Assembly (NCBI GenBank): GCA_903945495.1
Contig: CAJAVU010000003.1
Coordinates: forward strand, 1-41,871
DNA length: 41,871 bases
Origin: an uncultured Flavobacteriales bacterium
Lineage (GTDB): Bacteria; Bacteroidota; Bacteroidia; Flavobacteriales_D; Crocinitomicaceae
Reading direction: 5' to 3'
Positions 7,632 to 15,077 of the stretch are shown here, one piece after another. Position 1 is the first letter of the stretch, and each line of letters starts with the position of its first letter. Under the pieces are notes generated by a model that saw only the letters and a list, made by a program, of their open reading frames with translations, did no database searches and had not been told where the DNA came from. A program made the position numbers and the translations under genes.

Positions 7632-8666
7632 ATGTATAAAATACTTCGTTCCATCTTGTTCTTTTTCGATCCTGAAAAAGTACATTACTTCACAACTGAT
7701 ACTTTGCATTTCATTTTTAAAATCCCAGGTATTAAGTGGTGTTGGAGAAAATTCTATACTGTTGAGGATAAACTATTAGAAACGGAAGTCTTTGGTATTA
7801 AATTCCCTAATCCAGTTGGACTCGCTGCTGGTTTTGATAAGAACGCTTCAATGTACAATGATTTAGCTCATTGTGGTTTTGGATTTATTGAAATTGGAAC
7901 TGTCACACCTAAAGGTCAACCAGGAAATGATAAACCGCGTTTGTTTCGTCTTAAATCGGATGAAGCAATTATCAATCGTATGGGATTCAACAATGAAGGT
8001 TTGGAGCCTGCTATTGAGAATTTGAAAAAACGTAAAACTTCTGTAATTATCGGTGGAAATATTGGTAAAAATAAAGTGACACCTAACGAAGAAGCTGGTA
8101 ACGACTATGATATCACGTTTAAAGGTTTGTTTCCGTACGTGGATTACTTTGTTGTAAACGTTTCTTCTCCCAACACCCCTAATCTAAGAGAACTTCAAGA
8201 AAAGGAACCCTTAAAAAAGTTGCTATCTGACTTAATGGTGCTGAATAGAGAAATGCCGATGCAAAAACCAATCTTACTCAAAATTGCGCCAGATTTAACG
8301 AATGAACAACTGGATGATATTATCGAAATAGTAACAGAAGTTAAAATAGCAGGCGTTATCGCAACAAATACAACAATAAGTAGAGAAAAATTAAAAGCCA
8401 ATTCTGAAACCTTAGAATCAATAGGAGCAGGAGGCGTTTCGGGAAAACCATTAACGAATCGATCAACTGAAGTTGTTCGTTACTTGCATCAGAAATCAAA
8501 CGGAGCATTTCCAATTATTGGAGTTGGCGGAATTCACTCTGCGAAAGACGCTTTGGATAAAATAGAAGCTGGAGCATCATTGGTACAAGTGTATACCGGC
8601 TTCATTTATGAAGGTCCTGGAATTGTTAAAAGAATCAACAAAGCGATTCTAAAATCAAGATCTTAA
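7632..8666 (+). CDS. pyrD: Dihydroorotate dehydrogenase (quinone), class 2
   Basis: A 344-aa FMN enzyme that oxidises dihydroorotate to orotate in pyrimidine synthesis and passes electrons to the quinone pool. The N-terminal amphipathic stretch (1-45) is the class 2 membrane-binding extension. The FMN/substrate motifs are [12 protein letters not shown] (60-71), the NRMGFNN loop and [11 protein letters not shown], with Ser179 as the catalytic base (class 2 enzymes use Ser where class 1 use Cys). GVGGI and [12 protein letters not shown] close the barrel. ATG 7632 was chosen because the longer GTG frame from 7581 runs through the terminator and promoter. The second pyrimidine gene in the window, pyrG, is 18 kb away. 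Confidence 0.95.
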   Translation: MYKILRSILFFFDPEKVHYFTTDTLHFIFKIPGIKWCWRKFYTVEDKLLETEVFGIKFPNPVGLAAGFDKNASMYNDLAHCGFGFIEIGTVTPKGQPGNDKPRLFRLKSDEAIINRMGFNNEGLEPAIENLKKRKTSVIIGGNIGKNKVTPNEEAGNDYDITFKGLFPYVDYFVVNVSSPNTPNLRELQEKEPLKKLLSDLMVLNREMPMQKPILLKIAPDLTNEQLDDIIEIVTEVKIAGVIATNTTISREKLKANSETLESIGAGGVSGKPLTNRSTEVVRYLHQKSNGAFPIIGVGGIHSAKDALDKIEAGASLVQVYTGFIYEGPGIVKRINKAILKSRS

Positions 8667-8670
8667 TTCG

Positions 8671-8678
8671 TATTTTTG
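8671..8678 (+). promoter_or_regulatory. -7 box for the HMG-CoA-lyase-like gene
   Basis: TATTTTTG lies 4 nt after the pyrD stop and 3 nt before the ATG at 8682. It implies a leaderless transcript separate from pyrD. No clear -33 TTG is seen, so the call is moderate. Confidence 0.5.
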
Positions 8679-8681
8679 ACT

Positions 8682-9539
8682 ATGGTTGATTTAAAAATAA
8701 TTGAATGTCCTAGAGATGCAATGCAAGGCTTGCATGACTTTATCCCAACGAATGTGAAAGTTGATTACATCAACAACTTGCTTCAATGTGGATTTGATAC
8801 AATTGACTTCGGAAGTTTTGTTTCTCCCAAAGCCATTCCTCAGATGCGTGATACCGCAGAGGTACTTTCAGGACTGGAACTAAATACAGCTTCTAAATTG
8901 CTTGCGATTGTTGCGAACGAACGTGGAGCCGAAGATGCTATACAATTCGAAGAGATTGATTATTTGGGCTACCCGTTTTCAGTTTCTGAAGAATTTCAAA
9001 AGCGTAACACGAATGCCACAATCGAAGAATCATTGGGTAGAGTGGAAGCAATGCAAAACTTATGTGTCAAAAACAATAAGGAACTAGTTGTTTATTTATC
9101 TATGGGCTTTGGTAATCCGTATGGAGAAGAGTGGAATGCTGATATTGTCTATAAATGGTGCAATGTTCTTTTTGAAAAATTTGACATTCGTATTCAAGCA
9201 TTATCCGATACAATTGGAGCTGCAAATCCTGAATTGGTTCGTTCACTTTTTAAAACAATCATACCAGCACTTCCAAATGTTGAAATAGGCGCGCACTTGC
9301 ATACACGTCCAGAAAATGCGAAAGCAATTGTTGAAGCTGCTTATTCTGCAGGTTGTACACGTTTTGACGGTGCATTAAGAGGTTTGGGTGGATGTCCCAT
9401 GGCCAAAGATGATTTAACTGGAAACATGCCGACAGAGGTTATGCTTGAATGGTTTTCTGAACAAGGAATTGGTACAGGAATAGACTCAAACAATTTACAA
9501 AAAGCACTACAAGCATCAAAAATGGTGTTCTCATTGTAA
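8682..9539 (+). CDS. Hydroxymethylglutaryl-CoA lyase-like aldolase (HMGL family)
   Basis: A 285-aa TIM-barrel protein of the HMGL-like pyruvate-carboxylase/aldolase family, expected to cleave HMG-CoA to acetyl-CoA and acetoacetate (leucine breakdown). Motifs: ECPRDAMQG with Arg11 and Asp12 (the general family form is PRDGLQNE, so this is a divergent version), LSDTIGAA, the metal-binding His205/His207 pair in GAHLHTR, and the active-site cysteine loop GLGGCPMA with Cys238. ATG 8682 is preferred over TTG 8676, because that TTG is part of the -7 box. Two lipoprotein genes follow without an obvious terminator. An alternative substrate within the family cannot be excluded. Confidence 0.8.
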   Translation: MVDLKIIECPRDAMQGLHDFIPTNVKVDYINNLLQCGFDTIDFGSFVSPKAIPQMRDTAEVLSGLELNTASKLLAIVANERGAEDAIQFEEIDYLGYPFSVSEEFQKRNTNATIEESLGRVEAMQNLCVKNNKELVVYLSMGFGNPYGEEWNADIVYKWCNVLFEKFDIRIQALSDTIGAANPELVRSLFKTIIPALPNVEIGAHLHTRPENAKAIVEAAYSAGCTRFDGALRGLGGCPMAKDDLTGNMPTEVMLEWFSEQGIGTGIDSNNLQKALQASKMVFSL

Positions 9540-9567
9540 CTTTTTGAAAAATACGAATTATCGAAAT

Positions 9568-10215
9568 ATGAAGAAATTTGCCTTTATTTTGTCCCTAGTT
9601 TTCTTGGCTGCTTGTGCTGGGGAAGAAACACCAATTAAAAAACCTACTGATCCAGCAGAAAGTGAAATCATTAGTATCGAAACACTGTTCAACGAAGATG
9701 TTTTTGAAGACCCAATTCATCTATCGCTGTTGAAAGAGTTGAAAATTTGTTCTGAATTTCAAAAAGATACAAGTAATTATTTTGAACCAGCTTGTTCCCC
9801 AAGATTCTTTAAATTGTTCAAAATGAACGAGTCAACACCGATTGAAAACGCATTTTTATTACAAATAAAATCAAAAGTTGGAGGGATTAAATTACGTCGT
9901 TTAGTTTCATTCGTTAGAGAAAAAGGTGCATTGGTGAAAACGAATACATTTGTTGCCAATTTAATTGGACTCCGAAAAACATCTACTAAACACTATGATT
10001 TAATTCTTCGTTTCAACGACAATGTTGAAGGTGATGTGATTTTCTATAATACTATTTTCTCATGGGACGGAAAAAAGTACGTTTTTAAAAGTGCAGAAAC
10101 AATCGAAGGTGTAGATGCTAATGGTCCTTGGAGGCAGCGCATTAAAGCAGAATTCAAAGATTCAGTTTCAAAAGATATCTATAGCACTTTGGTTAAAAAC
10201 GAAATGATCCTTTAA
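9568..10215 (+). CDS. Lipoprotein of unknown function
   Basis: A 215-aa protein with a clear lipoprotein signal (MKKFAFILSLVFLAAC, Cys16), followed by a polar GEETPIKK linker. The remainder is a mixed alpha/beta domain with several strands. I do not recognise the family. The start is ATG 9568; the longer frame from a TTG at 9544 adds 8 residues and would spoil the signal peptide. Its TAA overlaps the ATG of the next lipoprotein gene (TAATG), so the two are translationally coupled and may work together in the envelope. Confidence 0.6.
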   Translation: MKKFAFILSLVFLAACAGEETPIKKPTDPAESEIISIETLFNEDVFEDPIHLSLLKELKICSEFQKDTSNYFEPACSPRFFKLFKMNESTPIENAFLLQIKSKVGGIKLRRLVSFVREKGALVKTNTFVANLIGLRKTSTKHYDLILRFNDNVEGDVIFYNTIFSWDGKKYVFKSAETIEGVDANGPWRQRIKAEFKDSVSKDIYSTLVKNEMIL

Positions 10216-10634
10216 TGAGAGCAGTGTTTGTTTCACTTGGATTATTTATTAGTGCATGTTCTTCAAATGCAGAACTGATTGCTGTAAATAAACGTTCTGT
10301 TTTAACAGACAACAGCAGCAAAGTATGGATGGTTGATCAAGTAATCATTGGAAACCGAAATTTTGCGCCCAAGTTAAATACAGAAAAAGATGTAATTATC
10401 TTTTATGAGAATGGCCATTGCTCTTATCAGAGTATGCGAAATCTGGGGGATTACCCTTCAAAAAAAGGTGAATTTTCAATTTACTCGGAAGATAGTACCT
10501 TATTGATAAATTTTCATAGTGAGACATGGTATTTCATTTATAATCAAATAAGTGAAGACACAATATCCTTAATACCTGAAAAAAAATCAGATTTAAACTA
10601 TCAATTAATACTAGTTCCTTTTCCTGAGATTTAG
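10215..10634 (+). CDS. Small lipoprotein of unknown function
   Basis: A 139-aa protein with lipoprotein signal MRAVFVSLGLFISAC (Cys15). The mature part (KVWMVDQVIIGN, FYENGHCSYQSM, FHSETWYFIYN) reads like a small lipocalin-like beta-barrel of the kind common in Bacteroidota, but this is only an impression. Translation is coupled to the preceding lipoprotein. Its stop TAG (10632-10634) shares bases with the stop TAA (10633-10631) of the convergent T9SS gene, so there is no intergenic space and no terminator. Confidence 0.6.
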   Translation: MRAVFVSLGLFISACSSNAELIAVNKRSVLTDNSSKVWMVDQVIIGNRNFAPKLNTEKDVIIFYENGHCSYQSMRNLGDYPSKKGEFSIYSEDSTLLINFHSETWYFIYNQISEDTISLIPEKKSDLNYQLILVPFPEI

Positions 10635-11431
10635 TTTTTCACAACGCGATTCACTGAAACTCCTTTATCAGTTTCAATATGAAGTAAATATATGCCGTTT
10701 GGATAACTCGAAAGTGATAATTCATTCATAGTTGAATTGATTAGCACATCTCCATTTAGTGTCATTAATCTAAGTTGCTTGATTTGTTCCATCGTCTCAA
10801 CCTTAATTAAATCGTTGGTTGGATTAGGATAAACAGAAACATTCGACACCGCCAATTCAGTCAAACCAACAGGATCTTCTTTCCAAGCGTGAATATCATC
10901 AATGTACAAAACAAAACCATCTTGCGTTGTGTTAACGAATGCTACATAAACAGTTTGATTATTATAACCATTCAAACTCAAATTGATTTCACGTGTAATC
11001 CATTCAAAACTTTCTTGATAAAAATAGCCAACAGTATCTGTAAACGAACTAATTTGATTGTCCGTAGTAGAAACAAGAATCATGTAATTATCTGGAAAAG
11101 ACGCATCATGTGATTTCGCTTCCCACTCAATTAAATTACCATACGCTCCAAGTGCGAACGGAGGAGTAATTAACCATCTGCTAGCTGTTCCTTCCGGTTC
11201 GAAAAAAGAAGTCGATCCAACAATCGTATCTAAGTTATTTTCAGGATCTTGAAGTGCAATCCACGCATTTGAAAAATTCGAAACTTGTGAATTTGGTGTT
11301 AATCCATCATTGTTCACAATTGAATAATTCACAGGAATACCTGACTGAAAATCGGTTGTAAAAATATCCGTTTGTCCAAAGGAAACGAATGCAATAACGC
11401 AAGTAAGTATTTGTAAAGAAGATTTGATCAT
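10631..11431 (-). CDS. T9SS-secreted protein with choice-of-anchor/cleaved-adhesin-like domain
   Basis: A 266-aa secreted protein. It has a signal peptide (MIKSSLQILTCVIAFVSFGQ), a jelly-roll domain of the choice-of-anchor J / cleaved adhesin type (about 22-185: FTTDFQSGIPVNYS, WLITPPFALG, YIDDIHAW) and a type A T9SS sorting domain starting at YPNP (201-204) and ending in a basic tail. Such domains are usually surface-attached or released and often bind carbohydrate or accompany proteases; no catalytic residues are seen. ATG 11431 is chosen over an in-frame GTG at 11443 because it gives a compact signal peptide. A TAAATTTG -7 box lies 32 nt upstream. Confidence 0.78.
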   Translation of the reverse strand: MIKSSLQILTCVIAFVSFGQTDIFTTDFQSGIPVNYSIVNNDGLTPNSQVSNFSNAWIALQDPENNLDTIVGSTSFFEPEGTASRWLITPPFALGAYGNLIEWEAKSHDASFPDNYMILVSTTDNQISSFTDTVGYFYQESFEWITREINLSLNGYNNQTVYVAFVNTTQDGFVLYIDDIHAWKEDPVGLTELAVSNVSVYPNPTNDLIKVETMEQIKQLRLMTLNGDVLINSTMNELSLSSYPNGIYLLHIETDKGVSVNRVVKN

Positions 11432-11463
11432 ACTATTTTCCACTTTTAATAAGGTGTTGAATA

Positions 11464-11471
11464 CAAATTTA
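11464..11471 (-). promoter_or_regulatory. -7 box of the T9SS adhesin-like gene
   Basis: TAAATTTG on the minus strand, 32 nt before the ATG at 11431. No matching -33 element was found. Confidence 0.4.
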
Positions 11472-11481
11472 ATGAAACAAT

Positions 11482-11946
11482 CTAATTCGCGAGAGAAATT
11501 AAGATTTCTTTGTATTCTTGATAAAACTCATCGAATTCCACCAACCGGTTTTTCAGGAACTCAAAAATGACTTGTTGATCCACATCATTGTAATAATTCA
11601 CATCCTTTAATTCCCACATGATTCTAGAAAACATGCGACCATCATCACTATAAAGCTCTTCTAACCAAGTAGTTTCATAATTCATACATGTTTCCATGAC
11701 TCTTTTTAACTCCGTCATTTGTTCCCAGATTATTTCTCGTACGCCTTGATCTTTCGGCTGAATATCAAAACAAAGTCGAGCGGAATTTGAATCGGCTTGT
11801 AATCGAATATATATATTTTTAACATCTGAAGGATACGCAATCCAGTTCATTCTTCGACCATTTGAACTTTTAACCTTGTTCATGTATTTCCGAAAGTCGT
11901 TCCAGAACTGACGATTCTTCTCTTTTAATTCTTCCCGTGTAAGCAT
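11482..11946 (-). CDS. DUF4268 domain-containing protein
   Basis: A 154-aa cytosolic protein. The whole chain fits the DUF4268 pattern: FWNDFRKYM near the N-terminus, NWIAYPSDVKNIYIRL, then ARLCFDIQ and a helical C-terminal half with several Glu/Trp pairs. The domain is often annotated near nucleases, but no catalytic nuclease motif is visible here and the function is unknown. It lacks a signal peptide. A TACTTTTG -7 box lies about 190 nt upstream (12137-12144), which would give a long leader. The neighbouring genes give no functional clue. Confidence 0.7.
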   Translation of the reverse strand: MLTREELKEKNRQFWNDFRKYMNKVKSSNGRRMNWIAYPSDVKNIYIRLQADSNSARLCFDIQPKDQGVREIIWEQMTELKRVMETCMNYETTWLEELYSDDGRMFSRIMWELKDVNYYNDVDQQVIFEFLKNRLVEFDEFYQEYKEILISLAN

Positions 11947-12141
11947 TTTACAACTTCAATTCTTATGTTTATTATTAGTTCACTCGTTTGAATTCGAAGA
12001 CCATGACTTTACCTGAATCAAAAAATGGGGTGGAGGAGTTCGCTTTAGAAAATTTCTCCGGACACTTTTATACATTCATTTAAACCTGTGACGTAATCTG
12101 ATATTCTACAGTTATCAGCGAATGAAACCTAGTTTGCAAAA

Positions 12142-12155
12142 GTACGAAAACGTAC
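12142..12155. repeat. Palindrome overlapping the minus-strand -7 box
   Basis: GTACG, AAAA, CGTAC: perfect 5-bp arms. Its left arm overlaps the TACTTTTG box of the minus strand, the geometry expected of an operator. Confidence 0.4.
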
Positions 12156-12205
12156 GCATTAATTTTAAAGTAAGGAATCAGATTCTATTTAACATAACAA
12201 AACGG

Positions 12206-12229
12206 TAATTATTCTAACAGAAATAATTA
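12206..12229. repeat. Inverted repeat upstream of the HMA gene
   Basis: TAATTATT (12206-12213) and AATAATTA (12222-12229), 8-bp perfect arms with an 8-nt spacer, centred about 50 nt before the ATG at 12268. It is a candidate operator for a metal-responsive regulator; AT-richness lowers its significance. Confidence 0.35.
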
Positions 12230-12267
12230 TATTGGAAGTTGACAAAAGAATTAAAAATTTTAAAAAC

Positions 12268-12543
12268 ATGATTTATACAGAAACAATTCTAAATGTGAAA
12301 TGCGGAGGATGTATTAAAAGCATTATTAAAACTGTGAACGAAATTCCAGGCCTTACGAACGTATCTTTTGATTTGGAAAATGATACAATACAATTTGAAA
12401 CGAATGAAACATCTAAATTTGTTCTTGTTAAGAACAAACTAGAAGGTTTAGGTTATCCGATGGATGAAGATCTTAATTCAGTATTTAAGAAAGCAAAGTC
12501 TTATGTTAGTTGTGCGATAGGTAGAATGAAAGAATTACAGTAA
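12268..12543 (+). CDS. Heavy-metal-associated (HMA) domain protein, CopZ-like
   Basis: A 91-aa soluble protein. The first 65 residues form a ferredoxin-like HMA domain with the metal-binding pair Cys12-x-x-Cys15 in NVKCGGCIKSI, then GLTNVSFDLENDTI and KLEGLGYP, typical of copper chaperones such as CopZ. The usual GMTC is VKCG here. A tail of about 25 residues includes a further Cys (SYVSCAIG), which is unusual for simple CopZ proteins. ATG 12268 is chosen over an upstream TTG at 12232. No P-type ATPase gene lies nearby, so the metal and partner are unknown. Confidence 0.8.
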   Translation: MIYTETILNVKCGGCIKSIIKTVNEIPGLTNVSFDLENDTIQFETNETSKFVLVKNKLEGLGYPMDEDLNSVFKKAKSYVSCAIGRMKELQ

Positions 12544-12626
12544 AAGGTAGTGAAATGTATTTGAATCGAAACTATTTAACATAATGTTAATTATAAGACA
12601 ATTAGTTTGATTCATTTTAGCAAACC

Positions 12627-12658
12627 AAAAAAGCCATCCGTACATAACGAATGGCTTT
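12627..12658. terminator. Bidirectional terminator between the HMA gene and the cold-shock gene
   Basis: AAAGCCAT (12630-12637) pairs with ATGGCTTT (12651-12658). An A-run on the left (12627-12632) gives the U-tract for the minus-strand cold-shock gene, which stops at 12678. The plus-strand tail is weaker. Confidence 0.75.
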
Positions 12659-12677
12659 CTATATATTTTAGAAAAAC

Positions 12678-13124
12678 TTATACTTTCTTCACACGAACAG
12701 CGTTCATTCCTTTTTGACCACGTTCAACTTCAAACGTAACAGTATCACCTTCTTTAACAGTTTCAAGTGTTCCATTTACATGGACAAATACGTTTTCTTG
12801 AGTTACTAAATCTTTGATGAATCCGTAACCTTTAGAATCATTCCAATAAGAAATCTTTCCTTGACGTGCTGCAGCTTCAGGCTCATCCTCACGTTTTGGA
12901 ACACCAATTTCAATGTTACTTGCAATGATTTTCTTCTTTTTTGTTGGATCTGGCGGCGTGTCCGAAATATTTCCGTACTCATCTACGTATGCCATCATGC
13001 TTTCCAAAGAACCACCAACTGAGTCAGCTTTGCGCTCTTCTTTTTTAACCAATTTATCTTGACGTTTCTTTAAACGTTTCTTCTCTTTTTCTTTTTTACT
13101 AAATGTCTCTTGTGATTTTGCCAT
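12678..13124 (-). CDS. Cold-shock domain protein with basic N-terminal extension
   Basis: A 148-aa nucleic-acid-binding protein. Residues 87-148 are a cold-shock domain: GKISYWNDSKGYGFI with RNP1 at 98-103 and NVFVHV carrying RNP2 at 112-115. The N-terminal 65 residues are an unusually Lys/Glu-rich extension (KKEKEKKRLKKRQ and similar), likely disordered or coiled and RNA-binding; classical Csp proteins are only about 70 aa. An RNA chaperone or translation role is expected. The upstream 170 nt may be an untranslated leader, typical of cold-shock mRNAs, with a -7 box TATCTTTG at 13296-13303 and a small hairpin (13157-13173). The terminator is at 12627-12658. Confidence 0.85.
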   Translation of the reverse strand: MAKSQETFSKKEKEKKRLKKRQDKLVKKEERKADSVGGSLESMMAYVDEYGNISDTPPDPTKKKKIIASNIEIGVPKREDEPEAAARQGKISYWNDSKGYGFIKDLVTQENVFVHVNGTLETVKEGDTVTFEVERGQKGMNAVRVKKV

Positions 13125-13156
13125 TCGTTGCTCTACTAATCCTATATTATGTTAAA

Positions 13157-13173
13157 CTGTTTCCCCTAAACAG
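13157..13173 (-). repeat. Hairpin in the cold-shock gene leader
   Basis: CTGTTT and AAACAG arms (6 bp) with a 5-nt loop, 33 nt upstream of the start codon. It could form part of a temperature-responsive leader; this is inference. Confidence 0.35.
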
Positions 13174-13295
13174 CAAGGTTGTCATTGAAATACTAAAAAA
13201 GAAATGGTAAATGACAATTAGTTAGATTGTTTTGCCGAATGTCTATATCAGTTGTCGCGATGACCTGATTTCGATTGATAATCAAAAATCTTTGA

Positions 13296-13303
13296 CAAAG
13301 ATA
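13296..13303 (-). promoter_or_regulatory. -7 box, probably of the cold-shock gene
   Basis: TATCTTTG on the minus strand, about 170 nt before the ATG at 13124. It would make a long 5' leader. No clear -33 is seen. Confidence 0.4.
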
Positions 13304-13318
13304 CTCTTTTATTCTGAA

Positions 13319-13522
13319 TTATTCTTCGTCTTCAAGAATCTCTTGTACACGACCAACTTGACCATCGCTTAATTTCACCTTTATTCCATGTGGATGAAAC
13401 GAAGAATTCGTTAAAATGGCCTTCACCTCCCCTTCTGTCAACTCTCCCGAAGCCTGATCTTTCTTCAATACAATCGCCACATACATGCCGATTTTCACTT
13501 GTGAACGTTGACTTATTGGCAT
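13319..13522 (-). CDS. YwbE family protein (DUF2196)
   Basis: A 67-aa protein with the family signature VAIVLKKDQASGELTEG (about 14-30) followed by ILTNSSFHPHGIKVKL and DGQVGRV. This is the near-universal pattern of the YwbE family, a small beta-rich protein of unknown function. The start is ATG 13522, which overlaps the stop of the aminotransferase gene (TAATG); a longer frame from 13558 would lie within that gene. It is the last gene of the operon rhomboid, aminotransferase, ywbE-like. Confidence 0.85.
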   Translation of the reverse strand: MPISQRSQVKIGMYVAIVLKKDQASGELTEGEVKAILTNSSFHPHGIKVKLSDGQVGRVQEILEDEE

Positions 13523-14388
13523 TACAAAGTTGGTGATTCGTTGAATTGATTTTCCCAAGAATCATTTAAAAGTGCAACAAACTTTCGCGACATATTGTTA
13601 AAATAGCGTTTCGTGCGATAACCACTCACCCAATTTACACCACGAATAGCATTTGTAAAAAAGATTTCATCAGCAGCAAGCAAGTTTTGAGGTAAAATAT
13701 TACACTCGTACACCTTGATACCATTGGCAATCGCCAAATTGATGATTTGCATGCGCATCGTACCTGCTAAACACCCTTCTTCTAAGCCTGGAGTATATAG
13801 TACTCCATTACTTACGACAAAAATATTGCAACTTGAACTTTCCAAAATTCCGCCACGATCGTTCTGAATTAATACATCATCCAATTTTCGATCAGTGGCG
13901 TTTATCGCCGCCATCACATAGATTAAGCCACTTTTTGTTTTGAAATTAGAAAGGAAATTCTTTTGTTTTTTAATATCGGTGTATTGATCTACTTCCAACC
14001 CTTTTGAGTTCAACTCAAAGTTATTTGTTTCGTAAGGATAGACTTCAATAAAAAATGTTGCTTCGTTTGATTCTGGTTTATACGCTCCTCCTGTTACACG
14101 ATCCAACGAAATACGACATCTTCCCCCTTCTGTAATCTCAGATTTCTGCGTCAACTCCATGATTTTCTCCTTGAAGAATTCTGGAGTGAAATATGATGCA
14201 GGACGAATTTTAATCGCCTTTGCACCTTCCAACAAACGACGAATGTGATTATCGATATTTAAAGGAACGCCATTCATAATTCGAATACTTTCGAAGACAC
14301 CATCACCATAAACGTGACCTCTGTTTCCTGCGTGAATTGTTGGTGCATCATTTGTCAAGATTACACCGTTATTGTTAATGTATAGCAT
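13522..14388 (-). CDS. Class IV PLP aminotransferase (4-amino-4-deoxychorismate lyase / BCAT-like)
   Basis: A 288-aa fold-type IV PLP enzyme. Visible motifs are HAGNRGHVYGDGVFESIR (the Arg/Tyr region near the active site), the PLP lysine Lys150 in NFKTKSGL, ESSSCNIFVV (184-192, phosphate-binding loop) and TPGLEEGCLAGTMR. Length and motifs fit both aminodeoxychorismate lyase (PabC, folate synthesis) and branched-chain/D-amino-acid aminotransferases, and I cannot decide between them; no pabA or pabB lies nearby. It begins 5 nt after the rhomboid gene and its stop overlaps the YwbE-like start, so the three are co-transcribed. Confidence 0.8.
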   Translation of the reverse strand: MLYINNNGVILTNDAPTIHAGNRGHVYGDGVFESIRIMNGVPLNIDNHIRRLLEGAKAIKIRPASYFTPEFFKEKIMELTQKSEITEGGRCRISLDRVTGGAYKPESNEATFFIEVYPYETNNFELNSKGLEVDQYTDIKKQKNFLSNFKTKSGLIYVMAAINATDRKLDDVLIQNDRGGILESSSCNIFVVSNGVLYTPGLEEGCLAGTMRMQIINLAIANGIKVYECNILPQNLLAADEIFFTNAIRGVNWVSGYRTKRYFNNMSRKFVALLNDSWENQFNESPTL

Positions 14389-14393
14389 CTTCC

Positions 14394-15014
14394 TTAACCG
14401 AAAATTAGATTCAAAAATTCTTTTCCTTTATCAATATTAATAATTAAAATGAAAAGTATCCCAAAAAGTGCACCTCCAATATGTGCATCGTGAGCAATTT
14501 TAGAATTCCCTCGCTTGTCCAAAAAGTACTCTAATCCCAAATAAATTGGTCCAAAAATATAGGCTGGAATACCAACTGGAATAAAAAATAAGTACAGTTT
14601 CATATCTGGTTGCCACATAATTGCTGCAAAAATGACTGCAGAAACCGCTCCAGATGCACCTAAAGACCAATAATTCGGGTTATCTTGGTTGCGTAAATAC
14701 GGCCAAAGCGTAGCGAAAACACCACCCAGAACATAAATCAATCCAAAAAACAATTCACCTTGTAGAGCACCGTATGAAAAGACCAAACTCTCTTCTAAAA
14801 AAGTACCTAAAAAATACAAGGACATCATGTTAAACATTAAATGTGATGCATCCTTATGCACAAGCAAATGACTTAGTATTCTGTAATGTTCTTTTTGATG
14901 TTTACTCAAATAGGCCGAATACATCATTTTATCCATTAAACTACTGTTATTGAACGCGTTTAACGAAACTAAAACGGTAATAATTATAATGCCAATTACG
15001 AAACTCAAGCCCAT
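14394..15014 (-). CDS. Rhomboid family intramembrane serine protease
   Basis: A 206-aa membrane protein with about six transmembrane helices. Catalytic residues are visible: His58 and Asn62 in HLMFN (helix 2), the nucleophile Ser121 in GASG and the general base His178 in AHDAHIGG. The N-terminal L1 loop with R45-ILSH precedes helix 2, as usual. The enzyme should cut transmembrane segments of unidentified client proteins in the inner membrane. It is the first gene of a three-gene operon, with a TATTTTTG -7 box only 4 nt before its ATG. Confidence 0.9.
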   Translation of the reverse strand: MGLSFVIGIIIITVLVSLNAFNNSSLMDKMMYSAYLSKHQKEHYRILSHLLVHKDASHLMFNMMSLYFLGTFLEESLVFSYGALQGELFFGLIYVLGGVFATLWPYLRNQDNPNYWSLGASGAVSAVIFAAIMWQPDMKLYLFFIPVGIPAYIFGPIYLGLEYFLDKRGNSKIAHDAHIGGALFGILFILIINIDKGKEFLNLIFG

Positions 15015-15018
15015 TTCT

Positions 15019-15026
15019 CAAAAATA
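15019..15026 (-). promoter_or_regulatory. -7 box of the rhomboid operon (leaderless arrangement)
   Basis: TATTTTTG on the minus strand, 4 nt upstream of the ATG at 15014. Transcription should begin at the start codon. Confidence 0.55.
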
Positions 15027-15077
15027 AATTCTATCTTTCCATTCACTTTCACGAAAGTAATTATTTATCTGACAAAA

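Larger units (their letters stand above)
11947..12267. other. 321-nt intergenic region with two dyads
   Basis: This spacer between the divergent DUF4268 and HMA genes holds no convincing gene. It contains a minus-strand -7 box (TACTTTTG, 12137-12144), a tight dyad GTACG-AAAA-CGTAC (12142-12155) overlapping that box, and a second dyad TAATTATT-N8-AATAATTA (12206-12229) before the HMA gene. A 26-codon ATG frame at 12003-12083 has no supporting signals. Confidence 0.5.

Noticed and set aside
12003-12083. 26-codon ATG frame in the intergenic region before the HMA gene
   Set aside because: No promoter, no ribosome-binding site, no recognisable protein and no terminator support it.
12232-12267. 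TTG start upstream of the HMA gene
   Set aside because: Adds a non-conserved Lys-rich stretch before the HMA fold, which normally begins close to the CxxC motif.
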